A DNA stretch of 64,000 nt, from positions 262,195,177 through 262,259,176 of the forward strand of contig CM069432.1 of the NCBI GenBank assembly GCA_035610365.1, given 5' to 3'. Numbering within the stretch: position 1 is the stretch's first letter; every line of letters starts with the position of its first letter. Under the pieces are notes generated by a model, which had not been told where the DNA came from, ran no database searches, and saw nothing but the letters and a program-made list of their open reading frames with translations. This DNA comes from Aquatica leii. Lineage: Eukaryota; Arthropoda; Insecta; Coleoptera; Lampyridae. Both the position numbers and the translations under genes were made by a program. Positions 1 to 9,336 of this stretch are shown piece after piece.

Positions 1-356
1 AGTTTGAAATGATGGGTTCATACCAAAAATAATTTCTTGTAGACTACAAATGGTGCAAATCAGGTAACTAGTGAAGTTCGTCTTCTTAACTCTTCTAAGT
101 TGCTAAGCTATTTGAACCACTGATGGTGCTAAAAGCTGAGAACAAAGAAAATACTCGCAACATTTTGTTGTTGATTGGCTGATGTTTACTGACAAGTGAA
201 AGCTGAAACTGAAAAAAGATACAAGGTTAAAACAGGATAAACCCAAAAAGCTGTTTATTGAACATTAAGATTTTTAAATCACGCACCAAAAGTTATTTAA
301 CCAATGTTACGAAAGTCATTTACTGAATGTAAAATCAATTTTATGAGATCTTCGGA
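1..356. other. Unassigned sequence left of PLE-1
   Basis: No coding frame, repeat or RNA gene could be recognised here. It ends at the 14-bp target duplication of the Penelope-like element. By position it is probably intron of the neurobeachin gene whose exons lie further right on the same strand. Confidence 0.4.
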
Positions 357-370
357 AACCAAATATATGT
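357..370. repeat. Target-site duplication of PLE-1, left copy
   Basis: The 14 bases AACCAAATATATGT end exactly where the terminal inverted repeat of PLE-1 begins. The same 14 bases recur at 11764-11777, just outside the other end of the element. Target duplications of this size are usual for Penelope-like elements. Confidence 0.8.
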
Positions 371-512
371 AGCACTGTTTTTCGGGCGTTGCCGCGTCAC
401 AAAACTTTCACTTAACGTTTCGCTGATCGTGCTGTCAGCTTCTTCAGAAGATTTCTAAAGACTGATGTTATGGTCTTGCGTTTCTCGTTATATACCGTCT
501 TTTGGTTCCGGT
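371..512. repeat. Left terminal inverted repeat (pLTR-like) of PLE-1
   Basis: Reads as the reverse complement of 11587-11730 with only a few mismatches. Penelope-like elements often carry such terminal repeats in direct or inverted order. It contains a hammerhead-like core on the minus strand at 418-447. Confidence 0.8.
418..447 (-). ncRNA. Hammerhead-ribozyme-like motif, left terminus of PLE-1
   Basis: On the minus strand: CTGAAGA, one A, a 5-bp stem GCTGA/TCAGC with a short loop, then GAAAC. This matches the hammerhead layout (box CUGAUGA, stem II, box GAAA) except that the U in the middle of the first box is A. Hammerhead motifs are known from Penelope-like elements. I could not define stem I or the cleavage site, and the altered box may be inactive. 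Confidence 0.5.
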
Positions 513-599
513 TCATTGCATGTTCTTCACGCAGCGTAGATCTCCATGTCTTGCTTAATCTGTATCCATCCTCACGGTTGAAGTTGGACGCCTCTACGG

Positions 600-2119
600 G
601 GAGGAAACATATTTGAAAACCAGAAAACTGGATGAACTAAGAAAAAAGAAGAACCAGCCACTTGTCTCGCAGGCATTCCTGCGTCGCTGCCGAGACCAAC
701 ATATAACATCTACTTTTGTGAAGATACAACATCAACTAAGAACCAGTCGCTAAGAGGATAACTCATCGTGCAGAAAACGCGCTAGTCAGGGAAAGAGTAC
801 GTGATACCTACCATACATTAAATCAAATATCCAACGAACTATACGTGCTGCATCTGAAATTGAGTAATAAACTTGGTGAAGACCTGTGGACAACTATCGA
901 TCGGATCAGCTACGAACATTCTGAACATCATCTGGCTACAACAACAAAAAACCAAATGAAAAAGTTTGATAAACTAGTTTACAAAAAAAATCAGACAAGA
1001 CAACAGAGCTGGATATAGAAAAAGCAGTCATAAATCTTTCGGAGCAGCAACTAACCGAAGCACAAACAAAACAAAAAAAACAAAAAGGACTCAACTTCGC
1101 AGTCGCATCTACAAAAATACCAAAAGAGGAGATCATCGCTCAAGTGGAATGTGCCATCCGGAATCTACCCATCGACGATGCTGAAGTAATAAGACACGAA
1201 ACTTTTCGTATCTTACGGACAGCCACACCACCATCAAGAAACATAACCCAGAATGAGGAAAGACCGTTACTTGACTTACCTTAGAATGAAAAGGTAATCA
1301 TTCTACGAGCGGACAAAGGTAACGCGACAGTAATAATGGATAAGGACATCTACATCATAAAATGGACAGTCTACTAGACCCAGACCATTACACAAAACTA
1401 AACAGAAACCCTACTACGAAAATTGAACGACTATAAGAAAGGCGATCAAAGACTTATCTATACCATCAGAAGAACAGAAAAGGCTGTTACCATCGGAAAG
1501 CCAACCTCCACGACTGTATGCGTTACCGAAAATTTATAAAACCGGAAACCCTCTAAGACCTATCGTCAGTACCTGTGGATCACCGACTTAATACTTAGCT
1601 AGAAGACTACAGCAGCACACCGGACAAACTACCAGCTACGTTAAGAATTCTGAACATTTTGTGGAGATTCTCCAAGGACTTGAGGTAACTACCAGTGACA
1701 TACTAGTTAGTTTCGCCAATGTACTAGTGGAAGAAACATTAGAGATCATTAGACAACAACTAGTGCCACGTGGTTTACAAGAAGATCGACTTGGCGAGAC
1801 TCTGTTTAACGTCAACCTACTTTCTGTTTCTATGAACAAAAGCACGCCGCAAGTATGGGATCACCACTGTCACCAGTAATAGCCAACATCTTCATGGAAG
1901 CTTTCGAACAAGCAGCTATCAACTCAAGCAGGAAACCGAAATACTGGTACAGATACGTGGACGACACTTTTGTCGTATGGCCTCACAGACGGGTAGAATT
2001 ACAAAGTTTTCTTTAACATATCAATGGACACCACGACAGTATCAAATTCACCATGGAGATCGAAAAGAACAAAACGCTGCCCTTTCTAGACATTCTGGTA
2101 ACACGCACGGACAACAACA
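600..2119 (+). pseudogene. Penelope-like reverse transcriptase, 5' and RT part (broken)
   Basis: Reading across several frame breaks gives PLE protein blocks in order: a charged N-terminal helix region (about 620-1000), a stretch before the RT (about 1020-1330, with ADKGNATVIMD near 1310-1340), then RT motifs including PPRLYALPKIYKTGNPLRPIVS near 1505-1570, SPLSPVIANIFMEAF near 1865-1905 and the catalytic YVDD (1954-1965), followed by PFLDILVTR. The frame is cut at 2119 by the Gypsy element and resumes at 11265. Stop codons occur throughout, so no functional protein is expected. Confidence 0.85.
2116..2119. repeat. Target-site duplication of the Gypsy element (AACA), left
   Basis: AACA directly precedes the first LTR and is repeated at 11261-11264 directly after the second LTR. 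A 4-bp duplication is typical for Gypsy elements. The surrounding PLE reading frame is continuous if one copy is removed. Confidence 0.85.
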
Positions 2120-4050
2120 TGTCACCGTCCCGGTGGTTTTTGGGGGCTGAGAATTTTTATCCATATTTTTAATTTATTATTATGTTGTAATTACGGGTGT
2201 GTTTAGCATTTCCATCGTTCATTAAACTTCTTTGTATTTTCGAATTGCGTATTTCTTGGTAACATTTTAAAAGTTTCCATTGTGTTTACTTACATTCATT
2301 TAAAATTATTTATTATCTTGTAATTGAATATCTTTTGGCGACGGATGTCTGTGTACGTGCCTTAAACCCATTAAATTTTTGAAACTTGAGATTTGGTTCA
2401 TGTTAAAAATTATTTTACTTAGAATTATTCTTTGTTCAGATGTCTCTTTGTATATTTTAAGTTTAGATTAGAGTAAGATTGATGTTTCTGAACGCGTTTA
2501 TTACTCTGTTCCCATGGATTTGCTGAGCTATCATTCTTGTTATATTTCATAATCAGAAGCAAGTGCTAATTTAGCTGTTGCGTGGGAAGATTCGGATAAG
2601 AATTGTCACGTACCTAAATTATGTTAAGTTCTTTGTCTTAAAGTAAGATGTAATTAATGTAAGGTTTTTGATTGGAGATTTTGTTTTTGAGAAGGGGCTA
2701 TTTAAGCTTCATTCTTTCCAGAGGAAAGTTAAGTTCCTTTTTGGCCCTCGAAAAAAAAAGGTCAATTAATATAATTTCGACTCCAATCAGAAATTTTGTA
2801 TAATTAAAATCTGTAAAACAAAGAGTTGATTTAAGTTCGGTTCAAGAAGTCAAGTGTTTTATGCGGGTAATTAACACCGAGTTTTCGGCGACGCATTATA
2901 AATACAGGTGATGAACATTACGTTACTTAAACATTCTAATTCAAGTGGCAAATTAGAACCGCACTTGTGTGTGTTTAATTAAATAAAGGTGAACTACGAA
3001 AATTGGTTAAAATCAAACGATTGAGGCGAGATAAGACCTTGAGGTGAAAAGTTTGGTAAACGAAGAATGTTAAAGTGTGGGTAGTTGAGCAGCCTGAACA
3101 TCTAAAGAATCGAAGATCGTAATAATTAGTTCCGGGAAAGTTGCCGGTTGTTCTCCCAATTGAGAAAATAGTCGCTACTGCGGACTTTATAAAGTTTTCC
3201 CGGCTAATGGTACTGTACCGACGCGTTTTACCGATGCTGAACGCGTGTAACGTCTTTGACGGAATTAAGTGAATCGATTCTGACAATAAAGTGTTGAGTT
3301 TTTGTTGTAAACTAAGGATTAGTAGCTGTCAAACGGCAGACATACCTGTAAGTACCTTTAACAACTTATCACCTCTTCAACTGAAGAACTCGCCTCCAAT
3401 TCGATCGTTAGAGGAACATCACGGACACCAGTTATTTTCGACGCGTACTTCTATTTGATTTTGTTTTGGTTGATTTAAATTGTTGGTTAAAGTCAAGACG
3501 GGCGAATCGATCAGAATAGAGTCTTAGAATTCAATTATGTCTTGATTATCAAACTTTAGACCCCTCTGACTCGGTTCGCAGTTTTGATTTATTATTTCGT
3601 TTGATGTTTTGTTGTATGCATGCTTTAGTTGTGAATTAAGTTAAGGTAGTTCTCGAGTAGCGGCATTTATCGTTTGCGGCGAGTCGTACGTATGACCAAG
3701 CGCTCTACGGCTGATTCCCTGTGCGAATTTTAAATGTTAAGATTGATTTGAATGATTTTATTAACCATTTTACTTGCTTTAAATTTTAATATACGAATTA
3801 TTATCTCATATTTGACTTTCTCTGAATCGCCTGTTTTCATCTACGGAGTGTTCGAATTTCCGGTTTTGGCGAACATTTCACAGTGACTAAAAATTCGGTG
3901 GCGCCCTTAACAACTCTTCCTGATTTAAGTAAACTCGGCAAAAAGGTAAGTGAGAGACAAATAATTCGACCCGCCCCTTCTCGACTAAGTTAGCTGGCAA
4001 ACCACCATCCCATTGTTACCTTCTCTAAACCATCGTTTAAGAGTGTAACA
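2120..4050 (+). repeat. 5' LTR of the Gypsy element
   Basis: 1931 bp, starting TGTCACC and ending GTGTAACA, nearly identical to 9337-11260. This is long for a Gypsy LTR. It holds a TATA-like box at 2897-2904 and an AATAAA at 2982-2987. From these I infer U3 of about 0.8 kb, a short R and a U5 of about 1 kb. Confidence 0.95.
2897..2904 (+). promoter_or_regulatory. TATA-like box in the 5' LTR
   Basis: TATAAATA lies about 85 bases before an AATAAA in the same LTR. The order TATA, start, poly(A) signal is what an LTR that both starts and ends transcripts needs. The start site itself is inferred to lie roughly 30 bases downstream and was not seen directly. Confidence 0.5.
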
Positions 4051-4053
4051 GAT

Positions 4054-4075
4054 TGGCGCGGCCAACGTGGAGCCC
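4054..4075 (+). promoter_or_regulatory. Primer binding site of the Gypsy element
   Basis: A TGG starts three bases after the LTR end, as expected for pairing with the CCA end of a tRNA. The following bases, GCGCGGCCAACGTGGAGCCC, resemble the complement of a lysine tRNA 3' end but carry two extra bases after TGGCGC. The tRNA assignment is tentative. Confidence 0.6.
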
Positions 4076-4446
4076 AATTGTCTCTCACTGTGTTAAGAAA
4101 ATACTTAATTTTGACGTTTCATGAATTTGTTTTTACCTATTAGTCGATTATTTGTTAGATTGAATTCTGTTCAGCGTTTTAGGTGTGTTAAGAAAAATTG
4201 TGTTCGATTTGTTGTCTTTAGATCAATTGTTGTTTCCGAGTGGAAGTCGATATTTCTTTCCACAAGCTTATTTGATGTTTATTTATGTATCGTTATCGGC
4301 GAGCCATTGACCGGATCACAAAGGTCAGTTTTTATTAGTTGGCGCGTGCTAATTGAGATATTCTTTTACATCGGGAATCCGATTGAGTCAACACTTTTCT
4401 TTTACACTTTAATTTATAAAGGTTCGTTCACGTTTAATTATCTACA

Positions 4447-5805
4447 ATGTATAAGTTAAATATCGCCAGATTATCACATGACGAATTAAAATATGAGGTT
4501 TCAATTAGGGGTGGAGATACCACCTTAGGAGTTACTGCATTACGTGCTTGGTTAAAAACATTTTTAGCAGAGGAAGCAACGGGAAAATCTCCAATCCGTC
4601 CTTTTTATCCTTTTGATTTTGTTACCGATAAAGCTGCAATTACTTTAGTTATATCCGAAATTGATGCATTAATTACCGAATTGGTTACCAGTTCTTCATC
4701 AAAAACTTCTGTTATCGAAACAAAATTTAAACATGCTTTAAATAGAATTAATAACGCCATACCAAAAAAAGGTGATGATTCTGAAGTGAAAGAAAAATTA
4801 CTTCAGGAATTAGTCGTTCTTATTTCCCGTTATGAACTCTTAGATCGTCAAGTGGTCGCGGTGGAAAATACTTCTGATCCACCGGAAGAACCTATTGATG
4901 TCAAATTAAACATCGAAAGTACTCCTTCTACCTCTAATGTGAATAATATTTGCCAGGTTGCAAGTACTACGGTGTCTCCAGTGTCAACTAATCATTCGAA
5001 ATCGACCCCTTGTTGGAAATGGGATATAAAATATAAGGGTAATAGTGGCTCACTGTCTTTGAACTCCTTCTTAGAAAAAGTTTCCGAATACCAAATTTCT
5101 CGTAATGTTGGTAATGATCAGCTGTTTGCCGAATGTTTAGATTTATTCCAGGATCACGCTTTAATTTACGTGCGCTCGGTTAAGAATGAGGTTAATTCAT
5201 GGCCTGAATTGGTTCGCCTTTTAAAATTACAGTTTCAGCCTGTCGACTTTGATGATAAATTATTAGAACAAATTCAAAAACGAACCCAATCCGAGAAAGA
5301 ACCGATCGGAATTTTCGTAGCAATTATGAAAGGAATGTTTAATCGTTTAGAAACTAAATTATCGGAAGACGCACAGTTAAAAATTATACGTAAAAATATT
5401 AGACCTATTTACCAATCGCGATTAAGTTTAACCCAAATTAACTGTATTAATGAATTAATTGAATTAGGACGTTTAATAGAAAACAGTTTAGAGTCTATTG
5501 AAAATGTTACTCCTCCGGTTAGACGAAAATACGATTTGGAAGGCGACATTGCGGCCTTAGGTATCCCGGATGCGCCAGTCGCGGAAAGAAAAATTGAGAC
5601 ACCAAAAATTAATAACGAGACGCGTGATCGGCCTGTTTTTAATCGTGTTCCCAGTAGATCATGTTGGAATTGCCAAAGTAAACAACATTTGGCACGAGAT
5701 TGTGACCGACCTAGGTCAACTCAATATTGTTATCGTTGTGGTCATCGAAACGCTACCGTACGTACGTGTCCAAATTGTTCAAAAAACTTCCGAAGAACGG
5801 ATTAA
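4447..5805 (+). CDS. Gypsy Gag polyprotein
   Basis: A 452-residue structural protein of the retrotransposon that would form the virus-like particle and bind the element RNA. The start ATG at 4447 is the first in an otherwise open frame; an overlapping upstream frame in the leader (4121-4459) has no protein features. The middle part (about residues 190-350) has the helical, charged character of Gypsy capsid regions. The C-terminus has a clear zinc knuckle C-x2-C-x4-H-x4-C (CWNCQSKQHLARDC) and a second one, CYRCGHRN...C, in which the expected His position is Ala. Gag ends 18 bases after an A AAA AAC slippery heptamer, and pol is open in the -1 frame there. The frame is intact. Confidence 0.93.
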   Translation: MYKLNIARLSHDELKYEVSIRGGDTTLGVTALRAWLKTFLAEEATGKSPIRPFYPFDFVTDKAAITLVISEIDALITELVTSSSSKTSVIETKFKHALNRINNAIPKKGDDSEVKEKLLQELVVLISRYELLDRQVVAVENTSDPPEEPIDVKLNIESTPSTSNVNNICQVASTTVSPVSTNHSKSTPCWKWDIKYKGNSGSLSLNSFLEKVSEYQISRNVGNDQLFAECLDLFQDHALIYVRSVKNEVNSWPELVRLLKLQFQPVDFDDKLLEQIQKRTQSEKEPIGIFVAIMKGMFNRLETKLSEDAQLKIIRKNIRPIYQSRLSLTQINCINELIELGRLIENSLESIENVTPPVRRKYDLEGDIAALGIPDAPVAERKIETPKINNETRDRPVFNRVPSRSCWNCQSKQHLARDCDRPRSTQYCYRCGHRNATVRTCPNCSKNFRRTD

Positions 5806-8800
5806 AAGACCGACGATTGGTCCGTTCCGCTAATCAAGTACAGTCGGCAATATTTTATAATTCCGCATTTAGTGAACGTGAAACCAATTTTAAGAAAACC
5901 AAAATTATTTTAGACTATGTTTTTGATGCATCTGAGGAAGATCAGCGTCCATTCATTAACGTTCAAATTTTCGGTAATGACGTACTCGGCCTTATGGATA
6001 GCGGTGCTACGCGAACGATCATCGGCGATAAAACCTGGCGTCGTTTAAACAAATTAGGCGTTCGTTTAAATAACAAAGACAAAATTAAATGTACTGTAGC
6101 TAACGGTGAAACTATTGAATCTATCGGTTCCGTTGACTTGCCTATTGTGATGAAGGGCAAAATGACTTTAGTTAACGTCCTTGTAGTACCGGAGATATCG
6201 AACTCCTTAATTCTTGGAGTTGATTATTGGAAACAATCTGGGTTCGTTCCAGACTTACGGAAAGGTCAGTGGAAGTTTGCGTCGATCGCCACCGCTGACG
6301 CAGTCAATGAACCAAAACCAGCTGTCGTGTCACGCGCGGACTTAACAGCTGAACAAAATTCTAAATTACATTCGGTGATTGATCCTTATTTTTCGGAATC
6401 AAATGCGACGTTGGGTTATACTAATTTGATCGAACATGAAATTAAAACTACCGCCTCCCCAATTAAGCAACGGTATTATAGAGTTTCTCCTTATATGCAA
6501 AAACAAATTGACGCCGAGTTGGACAAAATGTTAAAGTTGGATGTGGTCGAGAAATCTAGTAGTTCGTGGCCGAGTCCTATTTTATTAGTCAAAAAAAAAG
6601 ATGGCACGCATAGATTCTGCGTGGATTTCCGAAAGTTAAATAAAGTAACTGAAAGGGATGCTTACCCTTTACCTTATGTTTCAACCATTTTAGACCAATT
6701 ACGTGATGCTAAATTTATTTCTTCTTTGGATATCAAATCTGCGTATTGGCAAATTCCGTTAAGTCAAGACTCAAAACAATATACCGCGTTCACAGTTCCC
6801 AATAGAGGCTTGTTTCAGTTTAAAAGGTTACCTTTTGGTTTGGCTAATGCTCCGGCTTCATGGCAGCGACTCATTGATAAAATTCTTGGACCCGAATTAG
6901 AGCCCTATGTCTTTGTTTATTTGGATGATACTATTATATGTACTCCAACTTTCGAAAAACACATTGAGGTGTTGGCTGAAGTTTTGAAAAGATTCAAGGA
7001 AGCGAATTTGACCTTAAGCTTTGATAAGTGCCGTCTTTGTCAATCTGAATTGAAATATCTTGGGTATGTCGTAGATTCCAACGGTTTATCGGTAGACCCC
7101 GAAAAGGTTGAAGCAATCATTAACATCCCAACGCCTACCACGGTATCAGAGGTCAGGCGTCTGATTGGAATGGCTTCATGGTATAGACGGTTCATACCGG
7201 AATTTTCATCAATTATAGCACCTTTGACTAATTTGTTAAAGAAATCAGCAAGGTTTGTTTGGACTCCTCAATGTGTAGAAGCTTTTGAAATTATTAAGAA
7301 ATGTTTAGTTTCAGCACCTATTTTATCTTGTCCAAATTTCGATTTACCATTCACCGTACAGGCCGACGCTTCTGACTTTGGCATTGCTGCCGTACTAACG
7401 CAGAATATAGACAATGAGGAACGGGTTATTTGTTATAGTAGTAGGTCTTTGACACGAAATGAAAGAAAATTTTCCACCACAGAGAAAGAATGTCTCGCGG
7501 TACTTTGGGCCATTGAAAAGTTACGACCTTATTTAGAGGGAACCCATTTTACGGTTATTACGGACCATGCCTCTTTAGTATGGTTACACAACTTAAAGGA
7601 CCCTACCGGACGTTTAGCGCGTTGGGCTGTACGCATGCAGCAGTATAGTTTTGATATAGTTCACCGGAAAGGTAAAGACCATGTCGTTCCCGATAGTTTG
7701 TCTCATGCCGTACCCGTGCTGAATGCAATGACGGTAAGGAATTCTGCGGTCAGTGAACCCGACAAATGGCTAAATAAACTCATGAAATCAATTGAACGCG
7801 ACCCCCAAGCTTTCCCGAATTGGAAAATAAATAACGGTAAATTATTTAAACACGTCTCGGTAGACTATCCAGACTTATCTAGCGAGTCAGATAACTGGAG
7901 GGAGGTAGTTCCTAAGGCGGAACGTTCAGCCTTATTACATAAATTTCATGACGAGCCCACTTCAGGTCATTTGGGCATTTTCAAAACTTATGAGAGAATC
8001 TCTCGGCTTTATTATTGGCCGAAGATGAAAGTCGACGTTGGTCGCTACGTAAGGAAATGTCATACGTGTATTGCTCATAAGCCCGAGCAACAACGCCCTG
8101 CTGGATTGATGTCACGTCATCCAGTCGTAGAAAAACCCTGGCAAATGATTGCTACGGATATTGTCGGACCCTTGCCACGATCAAAAAGTGGATATTCGTA
8201 TGTATTGGTAGTGGCGGATTGTTTCTCAAAGTTTGTCTTGTTCTTCCCGTTACGTAACGCTACTGCTGCGGCAGTGACTAAACGTTTAGAAGAGGATGTC
8301 ATCCTAATGTTTGGAGCTCCTCAATATATCCTATGTGACAATGGGACTCAATTCCGTAGTCGTGAGTTTACTAAAATGGTAGCCCAATACAATTCGCGAA
8401 TAATTCTCAATGCGCATTATCATCCCCAGGCCAACCCTTCCGAAAGAGTAAATAGGGTAATGAAAACCATGTTAGCCTCATACGTAGGGGATAATCATCG
8501 TGATTGGGATAAGTACCTAGCCAAAGTGGCTTGTGCTATCCGAACTGCCGTGCATGAGGTAACCGGCCTGACACCATATTTTACTAACTTTGGTCAAGAA
8601 ATATGTCTTGACGGTTCCCGTTTTGGTCCTACATCCGACAATACCGAACTTAATGACATTACATTCAGCGATCGAACTCACTTGGCTCCTAGGAGCAATG
8701 TTTTTAACGATGTCTACCGTGATATTAAAAAGCGATTAGAGGCCGCTTATATACGATCAAAAAAATATTATGACTTGCGTCGTCGTGCCGCTCCTTTTGA

Positions 8801-9005
8801 AATTGGAGATACCGTTTGGAGGAGGAACTATGTCCTCTCCGATGCTTCCCGTCATTTTACCGCTAAGTTAGCACCCAAATTTGTGGGTCCTTTTCTAATT
8901 CGACGCAAGGTGTCGTACCAAACTTATGAATTATCTGATGCTTCCGGCACTTCAAGAGGTGTGTGGAACGCAAAGGATTTGAAGCTCGATCCCTCCCAAG
9001 AATAA
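5727..9005 (+). CDS. Gypsy Pol polyprotein (protease, RT, RNase H, integrase)
   Basis: An open frame of 1092 codons, -1 relative to gag. In the cell it is most likely made as a Gag-Pol fusion by frameshifting at 5781-5787, so the ATG at 5727 is probably not used. Numbering from 5727: protease active site LMDSGAT with D91; RT with YLDD (D400, D401); RNase H with QADASDFG (D547) and TTEKEC; integrase zinc-binding H/H and CHTC motifs (about 740-785), catalytic D811 (ATDIVGP), D871 (CDNGTQF) and E906 (PSERVNR); C-terminal GPF-type motif KFVGPFLI. All catalytic residues are present and there is no break. The stop is at 9003-9005. The protein would cut the polyprotein, copy the RNA and integrate the cDNA. 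Confidence 0.95.
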   Translation: MLSLWSSKRYRTYVSKLFKKLPKNGLKDRRLVRSANQVQSAIFYNSAFSERETNFKKTKIILDYVFDASEEDQRPFINVQIFGNDVLGLMDSGATRTIIGDKTWRRLNKLGVRLNNKDKIKCTVANGETIESIGSVDLPIVMKGKMTLVNVLVVPEISNSLILGVDYWKQSGFVPDLRKGQWKFASIATADAVNEPKPAVVSRADLTAEQNSKLHSVIDPYFSESNATLGYTNLIEHEIKTTASPIKQRYYRVSPYMQKQIDAELDKMLKLDVVEKSSSSWPSPILLVKKKDGTHRFCVDFRKLNKVTERDAYPLPYVSTILDQLRDAKFISSLDIKSAYWQIPLSQDSKQYTAFTVPNRGLFQFKRLPFGLANAPASWQRLIDKILGPELEPYVFVYLDDTIICTPTFEKHIEVLAEVLKRFKEANLTLSFDKCRLCQSELKYLGYVVDSNGLSVDPEKVEAIINIPTPTTVSEVRRLIGMASWYRRFIPEFSSIIAPLTNLLKKSARFVWTPQCVEAFEIIKKCLVSAPILSCPNFDLPFTVQADASDFGIAAVLTQNIDNEERVICYSSRSLTRNERKFSTTEKECLAVLWAIEKLRPYLEGTHFTVITDHASLVWLHNLKDPTGRLARWAVRMQQYSFDIVHRKGKDHVVPDSLSHAVPVLNAMTVRNSAVSEPDKWLNKLMKSIERDPQAFPNWKINNGKLFKHVSVDYPDLSSESDNWREVVPKAERSALLHKFHDEPTSGHLGIFKTYERISRLYYWPKMKVDVGRYVRKCHTCIAHKPEQQRPAGLMSRHPVVEKPWQMIATDIVGPLPRSKSGYSYVLVVADCFSKFVLFFPLRNATAAAVTKRLEEDVILMFGAPQYILCDNGTQFRSREFTKMVAQYNSRIILNAHYHPQANPSERVNRVMKTMLASYVGDNHRDWDKYLAKVACAIRTAVHEVTGLTPYFTNFGQEICLDGSRFGPTSDNTELNDITFSDRTHLAPRSNVFNDVYRDIKKRLEAAYIRSKKYYDLRRRAAPFEIGDTVWRRNYVLSDASRHFTAKLAPKFVGPFLIRRKVSYQTYELSDASGTSRGVWNAKDLKLDPSQE
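5781..5827 (+). promoter_or_regulatory. -1 ribosomal frameshift signal between gag and pol
   Basis: AAAAAAC at 5781-5787 is in the right register (A AAA AAC, with gag codons AAA and AAC) for simultaneous -1 slippage. After a 7-base spacer, GAACGGA (5795-5801) pairs perfectly with TCCGTTC (5821-5827). Gag stops at 5803-5805, within the hairpin loop. Slippage at the heptamer enters the pol frame at KKLP. This is the textbook arrangement of slippery site, spacer and stem; the use of the signal is inferred. Confidence 0.85.
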
Positions 9006-9328
9006 TTTCTTTTTATTATTATAATTTTTTTTTTATTATTTTATAGTTTTGCGCCGTTGGTCAGATGTTTGTGTCGATGGTTTTGGCTTTTTGCTATCAC
9101 AGGTAAGGTTGCTTTGTGTCGGTCGTGGGTTAGTTGTGGGATTTTACAACATGTGGATACCGTGAAACATGGCGTGCCCTCTTCTCTACTCATGACCGGT
9201 GCATCGTGTCGAGTCCTGCATTTCGTCCAAAATCCACCGATTCCTTTTGGCTTACGGTACCTTTTTTTTGTAGTCTATCGCTTTTATTTTTTTTTGGTTA
9301 GAGTAATTTGGGAAATCACTCTTCTTGT
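9006..9328 (+). other. Gypsy 3' untranslated region
   Basis: About 320 bases between the pol stop and the polypurine tract. It is T-rich, with no envelope-like protein. A short open frame starting at 9057 runs into the LTR and looks like chance. Confidence 0.7.
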
Positions 9329-9336
9329 AAGGGGGG
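9329..9336 (+). promoter_or_regulatory. Polypurine tract of the Gypsy element
   Basis: AAGGGGGG lies directly before the TGTCACC start of the 3' LTR. This is the expected primer site for plus-strand synthesis. Confidence 0.9.

Noticed and set aside
2975..3286. 103-codon antisense open frame in the 5' LTR, repeated in the 3' LTR at 10185-10496
   Set aside because: It is identical in both LTRs only because the LTRs are nearly identical. It has no family features and lies across the TATA and poly(A) region.
4121..4459. 112-codon frame in the Gypsy leader, overlapping the gag start
   Set aside because: Hydrophobic, low-complexity translation without motifs; gag starts cleanly at 4447. It could at most act as an upstream frame.
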